Positions 12,401 to 18,709 are shown, numbered from the stretch's first letter. The stretch is DNA of 20,551 nt from Phoronis ovalis (GCA_028565635.1 JAOXYB010113380.1:1-20551), one strand, 5' to 3'. Notes: generated from the sequence alone by a model not told the origin. Numbers and translations are program-made.

Positions 12401-15400
12401 GTAGTGCTTGCTTGGTAGAAGAGCTGTTAAAATTGGTTTCTCATTGGTTAAACTTGTACTTTTTTAAAGTATTGTTAACAAGTAATCTACACCCATTTCA
12501 GAGTTCACCACTGTTTCTCTTTACTATCATTACATTGTAGCATAATGATTATACTTTATGTTTAAATTTTCACAAGACATGTTCACTAAATAACAATATT
12601 TTGTTGTATATTGTATACTGTTTAAACAGGTGACAGAGATTGAACTGCAGAAGAAGAAGGAGAAAATCATGTTGCAACAGCTAAGACGCAGAGAAGAACA
12701 AGAGAGAAATCGGTTAGAAAAAGAAGCAGAGTTAGCTAACAAACGAGAAGATCACAGGTGAAAGTCATGTTATGTTATGCTCTATTTATTTTGACGTGAC
12801 TTGACTTCTGTGAAGCTGAATTTTGTAACAAAGTTCTGTAATATTATCAGTGCTATCACATAATTCGCTGTTTCTGTTAAGCGCAATGAGGAGAGCCCTT
12901 TATGTTTGATAATGCGGGGGTCTGCATTACTTAGTGAAGCTCTGTAACTAAAAGCTGTTAGGGGTAAATAAATTATACTGTTGGAAGTTACAAACAGAAA
13001 ACTCTGCAAAAGAAGACTGATTAGCCCATCCTGTACTTTTGCAATTTTGCATAGTTGTGTAGTTTTTAGTCAACTGTTTTTACAGAAAAGCACCCAAATC
13101 AACAGTTGTTAAAGGCAAAGATGGGAAACCATCTCATCTACCAAGGTTGTATCATGTCTGGCATTAATGTTCCATGTACTAACTTATCAAAGCTATTTGG
13201 AATGATGTCTTTAAAAAATCCTGTGATAACAGCTATGATCAAGATACAGTGTTTCTTTCCTTGTGCTCCTGTTTTATTTCAAGAATTGATATATTACTGT
13301 TAAACTATTCTATCAGCTACATACATTACTTTCAAAAATATCCTGTCCACTAGTTGTCTATCTGTTTCTTCAGCTACCTTGTGGTCTGTCTTTCTGTCTG
13401 TCTTTCATATTTGTCATCAGTTTTGAAAAACGTTCTTTCATGAGATATGCTACTGTCAGATAGGAATTCTGTTTTTTTATTTCACTATATTGTTTACCTG
13501 TCTTAATGTTTTTTTTTTATTTTCTGAATCTAAGTATAACCAATTGTTATTTCTTTCATTTCTATTATGTTTATAAAAATGTGTACTAGCTGGGTTTAGT
13601 ATGTAGTAGAACTTGATATAAACAGGTTATGAATTTTTTTATAAAAACTAAATAAACATTATTGGCTGCGTTTGAAACTCCAGGTTGAAACAACTAGAAG
13701 CTGGACAGAAAAAAGCTGATGAAAAGGCACGTCGGGCAATGATATACCAACAGTACATGGACCGCAAAGCAGAAGAAGAGGAACTAGAAAACCCAAGACC
13801 ACCACCAAAACCGCGTTCAAAATCTAGTAAGAACAGCAAGACACCGGTACCATCAGCTGATAGGCGCAATATGCAGTGCCAGCAAAATGCGCAGTTTGAG
13901 GATGACTATTCAAGATCACCTGGAGGTAAACCTCCTAAATGTAACTAGCCTCTATGTCAACGAGAAATTTAAGATTATTTAAATAATAATAATAACATTC
14001 TTTCAAAGTACAGTATCCTAATGTTTCCAATTGCATGATATCTAGGCTGAATCACCATATGATTTATAAAACGTAAAATGTTCTAAATTGGATTGGAAAT
14101 AATTCTCATGAGCTGATATACATCCATTTGGGGAAAAAATTGATCTTCAAAAAAAAAACAGGTCAAAGATCCTCGCGTCTACAAAGCTTAAAGTTGGCAA
14201 AAATTACCTTTATGTATAGGTCTTCACTTGAAAACTGTGTCTCAAATTTTTAAAATTTTGATACGTTTGAAAGTAATTAAGTTTAAAGTTCAGAATTTTA
14301 CTGATTTTGATCTGACCTTTAAATTTAAAGAAATCACAACTTTTGAACCAAGCAAAAATTTATAAATCTGAGACACTGTTTAATTTGTAGATATAAATAA
14401 AATAGCTCAAAGTTTCAAGTTTGTAGAAGTAGAGGTTTTTGACCCAGTTTTGAGAATTAAAATTTGAAAAACACATTTGCTTTTATCAAAAACCTGTGAC
14501 TGAATTCAAACTGTTAAACCTCATGATTTGTAAAGTTTAGAGTTATGTATTCACTTTTTACAAAAATATATTCTTTTATATGTCTATCTCTTCATATTAA
14601 TTAGTAAAACATTATTACCGTAGGTTGAAATATATATTATAAATGCATCTCTTTGTATCTAGAGACCGGAAGTTTGTAATTGACATGTTATGAGTACATA
14701 AATAATAACCTGTCACTGGTGGAGTTTTGAATGCAGATAGGGTATCACTGCAGCTAGTCATTTGTTCAGGTTTTCATTCCTTAACTGAGTTTTGAATCTT
14801 AGTATGTAAGAAAGATTAATATGTGTTTTAAGTAGCTTTGTTGTCCTTGTGAAAATGTTTGTGAAAAAATATCTACGGTGTTTTTTTTTATTAGTGGGAT
14901 TAAAGCTGAATTGATTGAATAATACTGTATCTTTATATACCTATATGAAACATACTAGTTTAAGTAGTGTACATGGTATGACCTGAAGATTGTACCAAAA
15001 CAGTCATTCAAATTAAATCTGTTTTTTGCAGTACGGAATAATGATGGCACTTTGTCGTATGTGTATTCTGACCATATGGAAGGCAGTCAGTACTCTTATG
15101 TTGGAGGACTAACGCACAGAGCAGCAAGTCCTGGATTTTCGGAACGACCGCAGCTGACAAGTCGTAAGGGGTCTGGTTTAAGCGGTTTTACTGACAATGG
15201 TAGCGATTCTGGATCACTGTCATCGATGGATTATGCAGGTGTGTTGATGCTTGCGACATTGGAACTTTTGCTACCTTATGCTTTAAAGTACTTATAGACA
15301 GAATTAGAATTGTCTTCAGGAACATTTAGTCTGTCCTCAAATTTAAACAAAATTTTTAAAAGCTTACAAACAAGGGTTGCTATCACTCATGGAGGTGATG

Positions 15401-16535
15401 GCAAAAGTTTTGTAGTCAACTTCACTGATTATATACTTGCCTTTTGTATTGAAAGACAACATAGTACGACCTGGAACTAAACAACTGCAAGACATTATCT
15501 TATTGCTTTCATTTGCCATTTACTATTATATGTGTGACAAAACTTGGAATAAACAATTGTATGCATTATGTTTCGGCATAATTTATTTTGCAGGGCCTAA
15601 GCTGTATGTGAAACCATCTGCTAAATCAAACAGGCACATAATCATTAATGCTATTAGTCATGTATGCCTGGCTGGAAGTGTTAACAATGACTTGAAAAAT
15701 AAAGTCTTAGAGGTATGTATATACTTATATACAGTCATATATATATCATAAATCAGTAATTATTAATCCTATGCAGTGTACCCAATATCAGGTACTCTCT
15801 TGAAGCCTTTTACAAAAAAAGATGAAACATGAGTTTGAAAATCATTCATTTTCAGTGTTTATCATACAACCGCTTGACTTGTTCACAGTTAATTTGTAAT
15901 GTGAAAAATGAATGCCATTGATAATTCTAAAGTAAAGAATTAGGCCAAAATTGTTTATTCTACATCATGTTTCATAACAATTTTTTACAGGAAATTGCTA
16001 AATCAAATGCCAAGCATTTTATTATTCTGTTTCGTGATCATGGGTTGCAGTACAGAGCATTCTATTCATATTGTCCAGATACTGAGGATGTTATTAAAGT
16101 CCATGGAATGGGTCCAAAGCAGATTACTGGCAGAATGATTGACAAATTTTATAAGTATGTGTAATTTTTGTGTTTATTGCTGCCTAACTAACAGAAAGGT
16201 ATGAGATAGGCAGCTTTGTTTTCATAGACCTTTTTTATATATAAACAAATATCAATTTTGAGTTAAAAAAAAAATTCATTGAGATATAAATTTGAAATTT
16301 GAATATTGTTTGAATTGGTAAACAATTGCCAGATCATTTTATTAATAAAAAAACAAATGTCATTTAACAGGCTTTTGAGACTAGTGTTTTTTTTTTCAGG
16401 TATAATTCTGGTGGTAAAAGCTTTACCCAAGTGTCTTCTATGAAGCATCTTTCGCTATCCATTGATGCAATAACAATTCAAAATGCTCTCTGGAGTAAGA
16501 AACCTGCTACAAAAAAACCTCCTAGCTACAGATAA
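317..16535 (+). CDS. Patronin: Patronin/CAMSAP microtubule minus-end binding protein (5' partial, 16 candidate exons)
   Basis: Joined exons: 317-426, 685-770, 1254-1413, 1811-1949, 2394-2645, 7185-7341, 8121-8221, 8455-8575, 8815-12271, 12630-12757, 13086-13145 (optional), 13684-13925, 15032-15238, 15594-15712, 15991-16154, 16400-16535. All introns are GT-AG and all phases agree, giving about 1878 residues (1858 without the optional exon). Counting from the first whole codon, the CH region is about 1-245, coiled coils are at about 829-870, 1057-1085 and 1528-1630, and the CKK domain is about 1741-1866. Family members cap and stabilise non-centrosomal microtubule minus ends, and the CKK domain recognises the minus-end lattice. 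Typical family words seen are DLEDALLFWMNK, LYNIQL-like IYNIQLIERF, LLSNVSIDDE, QLEQKRKAIE, GKAAFMHVV, GFFISF, GPKLY and LFRDHGLQYRA. The N-terminus is missing from the window. Family assignment is very secure; exact exon limits are by eye. Confidence 0.95.
685..770 (+). CDS. Patronin: Patronin exon B: CH domain
   Basis: The acceptor is ttccag and the donor CAG|gtgagt. It reads NSHVALIDALMQAYTKETV then TIERVVQAV. This aligns with the family motif of the type H-ALIDALM-AY-...-VV--V at the front of the CAMSAP CH domain. It enters in phase 0 and leaves in phase 2; the last two bases (AG) join the A of the next exon to make Arg. Confidence 0.92.
1254..1413 (+). CDS. Patronin: Patronin exon C: CH domain core
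   Basis: The acceptor is tttttccttag and the donor AGG|gtaagt (consensus). The translation begins RFSSFNASSELPFDLEDALL and continues FWMNKAC. This is the most recognisable part of the CAMSAP CH domain (RFS-F-AS-ELP-DLEDA--FW-NK). It ends in a Lys/Gln-rich stretch (KKAKQQQLMQQQTPQR). It leaves on a codon boundary. Confidence 0.95.
1811..1949 (+). CDS. Patronin: Patronin exon D: CH domain
   Basis: The acceptor is aatttgcag and the donor GATG|gtaaga. It encodes IPVMDDLKDLSDGCCLASVI and HFYCPDCLSLD, matching the family pattern IP-M-DL----DG--L--VIHYYCP. It enters in phase 0 and leaves in phase 1. In-frame codons continue past the donor without an immediate stop, but the homology stops at the splice site. 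Confidence 0.94.
2394..2645 (+). CDS. Patronin: Patronin exon E: end of CH domain
   Basis: The acceptor is tttgttttcag and the donor ATAG|gtatgt. It encodes ICLKNVVGIADSIYNIQLIE, then CFHFYYEDLMYSHSIVKQ and VIAFLAELFYWFEVEQ. These align with the last helices of the CAMSAP CH domain (AD--YNI-L---F, EDMLY, FIAELFWWFE). The exon is phase 1 on both sides, but skipping would delete half of the fold, so it is likely constitutive. Confidence 0.95.
2646..7184 (+). other. Patronin: Large Patronin intron (4.5 kb)
   Basis: This stretch runs from a consensus donor (gtatgt) to the acceptor tttcattttatag. It is AT-rich, and no open stretch in it resembles a CAMSAP segment. The short open frames inside (for example 3990-4181 minus, 5553-5741 minus, 6609-6797 plus) look random. 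The clear internal structure is a diverged fold-back at about 3172-3615, listed separately. The intron falls exactly between CH domain and linker, a usual place for alternative exons in this family, but I cannot point to one. Confidence 0.7.
3172..3615. repeat. Diverged inverted repeat (fold-back) in the large intron
   Basis: GTAGACTTACTCAAATATTT at 3192-3211 pairs with the reverse complement of 3562-3586 (GTAGACTAATTGCTCAAAAA when reversed). Further in, TCTGGCC at 3325 followed by AGACTAAAATGATTTGAC pairs with the reverse complement of about 3475-3515, which reads TCTGCCC...AAAATGATTTTTC. The left arm appears to carry about 60 bp extra. The centre is AT-rich with repeats of AACATTATTAAA. It looks like an old MITE or fold-back element. 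The arms were aligned by eye, so the limits are approximate. Confidence 0.5.
7185..7341 (+). CDS. Patronin: Patronin exon F: linker after CH domain
   Basis: The acceptor is cattttatag and the donor CCCAG|gtaaag. It encodes PPLGKKLITTPSVPISSVTK, then KSFQNLSSFSLRTSSS and NPELNIVLGSPR. The VPIS--TK-SF word is also found just after the CH domain in other CAMSAPs. It is Ser/Thr-rich and probably unstructured. It enters in phase 1 and leaves in phase 2. Confidence 0.88.
7342..8120 (+). other. Patronin: Patronin intron
   Basis: GT-AG intron with no convincing exon inside. It contains a 17-bp direct duplication, CAGTTATTATACAAGTG, at 7700-7716 and 7727-7743 (27-bp period), and a looser duplication around GAAAATATTA near 7550-7602. 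Confidence 0.65.
8121..8221 (+). CDS. Patronin: Patronin exon G: Gln-rich linker
   Basis: The acceptor is ctattttcag and the donor AATG|gtaagt. It encodes HVGQRQQLLTKRQQTQQKT and LCHNENSNLDRSQN. Vertebrate CAMSAPs have a comparable RQKQQKS stretch at this position. It enters in phase 2 and leaves in phase 1. Residues are about 301-334 of the visible protein. Confidence 0.85.
8455..8575 (+). CDS. Patronin: Patronin exon H: linker
   Basis: The acceptor is ttgattttag and the donor CAAAA|gtgaga. It encodes RREFRKSQSLNSAQERDIVQ, then RSVVAWENSRGSSDIGVTQ. RSxSL followed by a VAW-E word is a family pattern at this point. It enters in phase 1 and leaves in phase 2; the split Lys codon is completed by the first base of the big exon. 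Confidence 0.87.
8815..12271 (+). CDS. Patronin: Patronin exon I: 3.46-kb linker exon with two coiled coils
   Basis: This single exon has 1152 whole codons. The acceptor is ctcatttcag and the donor GCT|gtaagt. Family landmarks in order are LLSNVSIDDE (about residue 403), EPLMPAKLK (490), TSFAEIKRW (737), coiled coil SELTTIRLQLEQKRKAIE through GKAAFMHVV (829-880), coiled coil SLDKLNHSLSDLQGEIM (1057-1085), GFFISF (1442) and SLGFVIGEE (1513). Residues 1090-1320 are Pro/Gln/His-rich and apparently disordered. Two small internal duplications are visible, TPTGPVVHHSPTG near 1097-1110 and LQISDS/LHISDS near 1320-1335. The frame stays open upstream to 8702, but that part is intron because the splice phase and homology begin at 8815. 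Confidence 0.95.
12272..12629 (+). other. Patronin: Patronin intron
   Basis: GT-AG intron between the big linker exon and the basic coiled coil. An in-frame stop (TAG at 12293-12295) follows the donor closely, so retention would truncate the protein. Nothing else recognisable. Confidence 0.7.
12630..12757 (+). CDS. Patronin: Patronin exon J: basic coiled coil, first part
   Basis: The acceptor is gtttaaacag and the donor CACAG|gtgaaa. It encodes VTEIELQKKKEKIMLQQLRR, REEQERNRLEKEAELANK and REDHR, a Lys/Glu/Arg-rich helix. CAMSAPs have such a coiled coil between the linker and the CKK domain. It enters in phase 0 and leaves in phase 2. Confidence 0.92.
12758..13085 (+). other. Patronin intron with a possible transposon remnant
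   Basis: Bases about 12850-12950 are richer in G, C and CpG than the rest (ttcgctg, aagcgc, taatgcgggggtctgcatta). TAATGC...GCATTA flanks a GGGGG core. Words of this kind occur near the ends of pogo/Tigger-like DNA transposons. A minus-strand open frame (12782-13009) crosses it, but I do not recognise it as a protein. Confidence 0.35.
13086..13145 (+). CDS. Patronin: Possible 60-nt cassette exon in the Patronin coiled coil
   Basis: The acceptor is strong (caactgtttttacag). The donor CCAAG|gttgta is weak. The 60 bases stay open in the gene frame and encode KAPKSTVVKGKDGKPSHLPR. Both flanking junctions are phase 2 and the length is a multiple of three, so the exon can be in or out without a frameshift. 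Without it the coiled coil reads straight through (KREDHR-LKQLEAG), which is closer to other CAMSAPs. The insert is basic, has Gly and Pro, and would interrupt the helix. No homologue is recalled with certainty; it may be an alternative exon or a chance match. Confidence 0.5.
13146..13683 (+). other. Patronin: Patronin intron downstream of the cassette
   Basis: AT-rich intron ending gaaactccag. Bases 13370-13410 hold a short pyrimidine-rich tetranucleotide run (variants of GTCT/TTCT), and several T-runs follow. Pyrimidine tracts of this kind can bind splicing regulators such as PTB and could affect the weak donor at 13146, but this is only an inference. Confidence 0.55.
13684..13925 (+). CDS. 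Patronin: Patronin exon L: basic coiled coil, second part, and basic tail
   Basis: The acceptor is aactccag and the donor GGAG|gtaaac. It encodes LKQLEAGQKKADEKARRAMI, then YQQYMDRKAEEEELENPRPP and a Lys/Ser/Pro-rich tail (PKPRSKSSKNSK). The pattern KARR--I-Q-Y--RKA-EE is typical of the CAMSAP third coiled coil. It enters in phase 2 and leaves in phase 1. The open frame runs a few codons past the donor to a TAG at 13946-13948. Confidence 0.92.
13926..15031 (+). other. Patronin: Patronin intron with a large fold-back
   Basis: GT-AG intron of 1.1 kb ending ctgttttttgcag. No exon is recognised inside. Much of its middle is the inverted repeat at 14108-14525. Confidence 0.7.
14108..14525. repeat. 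Large imperfect inverted repeat (fold-back element), arms about 150-200 bp
   Basis: The axis is near 14305. Matching pairs, left arm against reverse complement of right arm: GGTCAAAGATCCTC at 14161 with GGTCAAAAACCTC (14432-14444); TCTACAAAGCTTAAAGTT near 14179 with TCTACAAACTTGAAACTTT; ACTGTGTCTCAAATTTTTAA at 14234 with ACAGTGTCTCAGATTTATAA (right arm 14360-14378); and AGTTTAAAGTTCAG near 14280 with ATTTAAAGGTCAG. The outermost shared word is CTCATG near 14108 and 14520. The arms differ at perhaps a quarter of positions, so this is an old element. No target duplication was found and no coding capacity is seen. Confidence 0.65.
15032..15238 (+). CDS. Patronin: Patronin exon M: Ser/Gly-rich linker before CKK
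   Basis: The acceptor is gttttttgcag and the donor GCAG|gtgtgt. It encodes YVYSDHMEGSQYSYVGG and later SGFTDNGSDSGSLSSMDYA. The ending S-SLSSMDYAGPKLY mirrors the family pattern S-AS-LAS--EY-GPKL just before the CKK domain. The exon is phase 1 on both sides (207 nt), so skipping would keep the frame and shorten the spacer by 69 residues. Confidence 0.92.
15239..15593 (+). other. Patronin: Patronin intron
   Basis: GT-AG intron ending tttattttgcag. Nothing further recognised. An open frame at 15437-15751 runs across its 3' end into the next exon but carries no homology before 15594. Confidence 0.7.
15594..15712 (+). CDS. Patronin: Patronin exon N: CKK domain, first part
   Basis: The acceptor is tttattttgcag and the donor GAG|gtatgt. 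It encodes PKLYVKPSAKSNRHIIINAI, then SHVCLAGSVNNDLKNKVLE. This is the CKK entry (GPKLY--PS-KSNR-II-NA---C-AG-VN---K--VLE). It leaves in phase 0. The CKK domain binds between tubulin dimers at minus ends. Confidence 0.96.
15991..16154 (+). CDS. Patronin: Patronin exon O: CKK domain core
   Basis: The acceptor is ttttttacag and the donor TATAA|gtatgt. It encodes HFIILFRDHGLQYRAFYSY, then CPDTEDVIKVHGMGPKQIT and MIDKFYK. This matches the CKK core (H-I-LFRD-G-QFRALY-Y-P-T--I-KL-G-GP--IT--MID-FYKY). It enters in phase 0 and leaves in phase 2. His replaces the Ala usual after LFRD in the homologues I recall. Confidence 0.96.
16400..16535 (+). CDS. Patronin: Patronin exon P: end of CKK domain and stop codon
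   Basis: The acceptor is gttttttttttttcag. It encodes YNSGGKSFTQVSSMKHLSLS, then IDAITIQNALWSKKPATKK and PPSYR before TAA at 16533-16535. IDA-TI-N-LW is the diagnostic CKK ending, followed by a short basic tail as in other members. YNSGGK favours the arthropod type over the vertebrate YSSDRK. One residue more than in the homologues I recall lies between FTQV and KHLS. Confidence 0.96.
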
Positions 16536-16768
16536 TGAAGACAAGTTGAATCTAATAAGCGATTGCCTAATATGTTTGTTATTCAAACATAGCAATAATT
16601 TGCTGAATATGCTGTTTCTTATTGACTCTACGATTTTTTATTTACATGTTGTAATGATGCAGGTAGAGAAGTTGCAACTCAAAATGTGTTGAAAGAATGG
16701 TTGTGGACTTGTGGTATCAGGAATATTTTATGTGTATCTTATTTAGAAAGTACATGATAATACTCAGT

Positions 16769-16776
16769 TGTACATA
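16769..16776 (+). promoter_or_regulatory. Pumilio response element candidate (TGTACATA)
   Basis: Exact match to the PUF-protein RNA motif UGUANAUA, 234 bases after the Patronin stop codon. A second exact match follows at 16981. Function is inferred from motif and position only. Confidence 0.3.
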
Positions 16777-16980
16777 TTAATCATTAAACAATCAGTAGTA
16801 AAACATGAATTTCTTCCTTTGACCTCTTTCAGTAATTAAGGCATTAACAAGGTATATTACCTTTCAGAGCAAGTACTTAGAAGCAGTACAAAAATTACCT
16901 TATGCAATATCGGTGAAACAAAACAATACTTGGGTGAGGATAAGTCATGCTAAACGTAGGATTGTCTAAAATGGCTTCAT

Positions 16981-16988
16981 TGTAAATA
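16981..16988 (+). promoter_or_regulatory. Pumilio response element candidate (TGTAAATA)
   Basis: Second exact UGUANAUA match in the likely 3' UTR, 212 bases after the first. Two sites so close together in a 3' UTR suggest, but do not prove, PUF-type repression or mRNA localisation. Confidence 0.3.
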
Positions 16989-17319
16989 TACGTTGTGCAT
17001 AAATATGCGAATTTTCCAGTTGTTCTTTGAATGTATAAATCATAATTATTTATCAGTGCTTTTGATGTGTATAATGGTATGTGAAATTTAATTTGTATTG
17101 CCTTGAAATGTTCTTAAAAAGGATGTACATTTATGAATAACCAAATGGCTGTGATGAATGCAAAGGTCACAACAGTTTTAATACTGCAGTATATACTTTG
17201 TTTTTGTTAATTTATTTGAGGAATACATTTCTGGCTCTTGTTTTATAAGAATTTTCTATTATTATATATACCAAAAGAATATTTAAATTAGTTTTGACGT
17301 GCAAGAGTATTCACGGACA

Positions 17320-17395
17320 TTCCAGAAGGTTTTCTATCTAACTGCCTGTGACATTGGACATTGCCAGTGTTAGACAAGAGCATTCTGGAATATTC
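17320..17395. promoter_or_regulatory. Heat-shock-element-like pair
   Basis: TTCTGGAATATTC at 17383-17395 is a perfect three-unit TTCnnGAAnnTTC element. TTCCAGAA at 17320-17327 is a two-unit match. The first lies inside a small hairpin (CAAGAGCA at 17375-17382 against TGCTCTTG at 17402-17409). No promoter is otherwise seen here, so this may be chance in an AT-rich 3' UTR. Confidence 0.25.
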
Positions 17396-17492
17396 CACAA
17401 GTGCTCTTGCTTGGTGAATTACACATTTTTTAGAATGTTTTACTAAAGTAATAGCATCTGTAGCATGCAGTTTTTGAACTAAGTTAAATTTC

Positions 17493-17498
17493 AATAAA
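17493..17498 (+). terminator. Candidate poly(A) signal AATAAA for Patronin
   Basis: Canonical AATAAA, 958 bases after the stop codon. Use cannot be judged from sequence alone. Confidence 0.35.
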
Positions 17499-17764
17499 AA
17501 TACTACAATAAGTATACAGGCATGATGAATTACAAGGAATTTAACATAGAATATGATTTTTGTTGCGAATTGTTGAGCTTGTATCAGTAATGTATTTGAG
17601 GTTGACATACTGTGCTTATATATAAAGAATATGTGCATTGTGTTGTGACATGTCTTCCATTTAGTATGTATACAAGTCTTTGTGTTCATTAGTGTTAACA
17701 AAAAAAGAGATGTAATTATTAAGTATGCTTGAACACTAAATGTTTCATTTCATAAAATTAATGT

Positions 17765-17770
17765 AATAAA
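17765..17770 (+). terminator. Candidate distal poly(A) signal AATAAA for Patronin
   Basis: Second canonical AATAAA, the last on this strand before the MITE at 17899. If used, the Patronin 3' UTR would be about 1.25 kb. Confidence 0.35.
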
Positions 17771-17898
17771 TTTGACTTACACAACCAAGTCCGTTTATCA
17801 GCTACCACTATCTCATGGGTAAAGCCGAGCACTTGGTAGATTTTATGAAACTTTAACATAATGCAGCATAATATATAGTAATCAATCGAATATTCTCA

Positions 17899-18078
17899 GG
17901 GCTGTTCCAGTAAAAAAAGTGGGGGAGGGGGGGGAAGGCAGTTGAAATAAAAAATTGTGGGTGGTTGTGTTCAGAATTACGGGTGGTTGCATTACAAGCT
18001 AATTAAAAATTATGGGTGGTGGGTATAAAATGAAAGTGCCTTCCCCCCCCTCCCCCACTTTTTTTACTGGAACAGCCC
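17899..18078. mobile_element. 180-bp MITE with perfect 42-bp terminal inverted repeats, TCA target duplication
   Basis: The left end 17899-17940 (starting GGGCTGTTCCAGTAAAAAAA, then a G-rich run) is the exact reverse complement of 18037-18078. TCA lies directly outside on both sides (17896-17898 and 18079-18081), fitting a 3-bp target duplication. There is no room for a transposase, so it is non-autonomous. A 3-bp duplication of form TNA and ends starting GGGC recall PIF/Harbinger (Tourist-like) elements, but the family is inferred. The perfect ends point to a recent insertion. Confidence 0.85.
17953..18022 (+). repeat. Three direct repeats inside the MITE (AATTRYGGGTGGTKG)
   Basis: AATTGTGGGTGGTTG starts at 17953, AATTACGGGTGGTTG at 17975 and AATTATGGGTGGTGG at 18008. 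Spacings are 22 and 33 bases, both multiples of 11. In DNA transposons, subterminal repeats of this sort often bind transposase, but that role is inferred here. Confidence 0.6.
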
Positions 18079-18081
18079 TCA

Positions 18082-18700
18082 ATACATTTTGTCCAGAGTA
18101 TATACAGAAGAGACAATACCTGTGTTCGGAGGATGGTGCTCTTGGACTTAAGTTTACTGACTGATGTTTACAACTATGACTGTTGTTTATTTTTGGATTA
18201 TCAGATGTACGAATTAAATCTTCTGACATAAATCACCGTACATAAACCTGCCCATCAATTAATCTACGTGTTCACACAAACGCTCTATCGAAGCTGCAAT
18301 AGCTTTGTTATTAGACAGGTAACAAAAACCTAACACAGTAATTCTTGTAGCATTTTGAAGAGTGATGCATTTATCTTTTTTTGAAATTGGGAAATTTAAT
18401 TTTTAATTTTCTGTAAATTAGTTCCATCAACTCCATTAGGTGGAATTTAGTGATTTGCAAGTTAAAAGTGTATGAACAGCAGAAGTTTATTAAAATCATA
18501 TCACCTGATATGTTCTTGCAACATTACAATTAAGAAGGATCCATTACAGATTTTTCATGGGCAACGTCTATAATTCATGTTTTGTAAATATGCACAAAGT
18601 CATTCAGTATTTTATAGTCCTGTTGGCTACAGCAATCTGATAATTGAAGCCTTTGTTGATTGCATGTTTTATAAAACCATACAACTATGTTATTACAGAC
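18082..18700. other. Intergenic region between the two convergent genes
   Basis: AT-rich sequence without recognisable coding exon, RNA gene or clear repeat. It separates the possible 3' ends of Patronin (plus strand) and of the zinc-finger gene (minus strand). Confidence 0.5.
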
Positions 18701-18703
18701 ATG

Positions 18704-18709
18704 TTTATT
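18704..18709 (-). terminator. Candidate poly(A) signal for the zinc-finger gene
   Basis: TTTATT on the plus strand reads AATAAA on the minus strand, 469 bases beyond the stop codon of the minus-strand gene. Another copy is at 18964-18969. Either could be used. Confidence 0.35.

Larger units (their letters stand above)
16536..17770 (+). other. Patronin: Probable Patronin 3' UTR
   Basis: AT-rich sequence after the stop codon with no convincing exon. A 137-codon minus-strand frame at 17288-17701 is judged random. Possible poly(A) signals are at 17493 and 17765, and other regulatory words are listed separately. The true 3' end is unknown. Confidence 0.5.

Noticed and set aside
15720..15750. TATATATA-rich run
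   Set aside because: Too short and simple to call a microsatellite of note; ordinary AT-rich intron.
17288..17701. 137-codon minus-strand open frame
   Set aside because: No recognisable domain, AT-biased wording, and it lies in the likely Patronin 3' UTR. Without homology or transcripts I treat it as chance.
17999..18229. 76-codon minus-strand open frame
   Set aside because: It runs through one inverted repeat of the MITE; the poly-Gly/Pro wording comes from the G-run.
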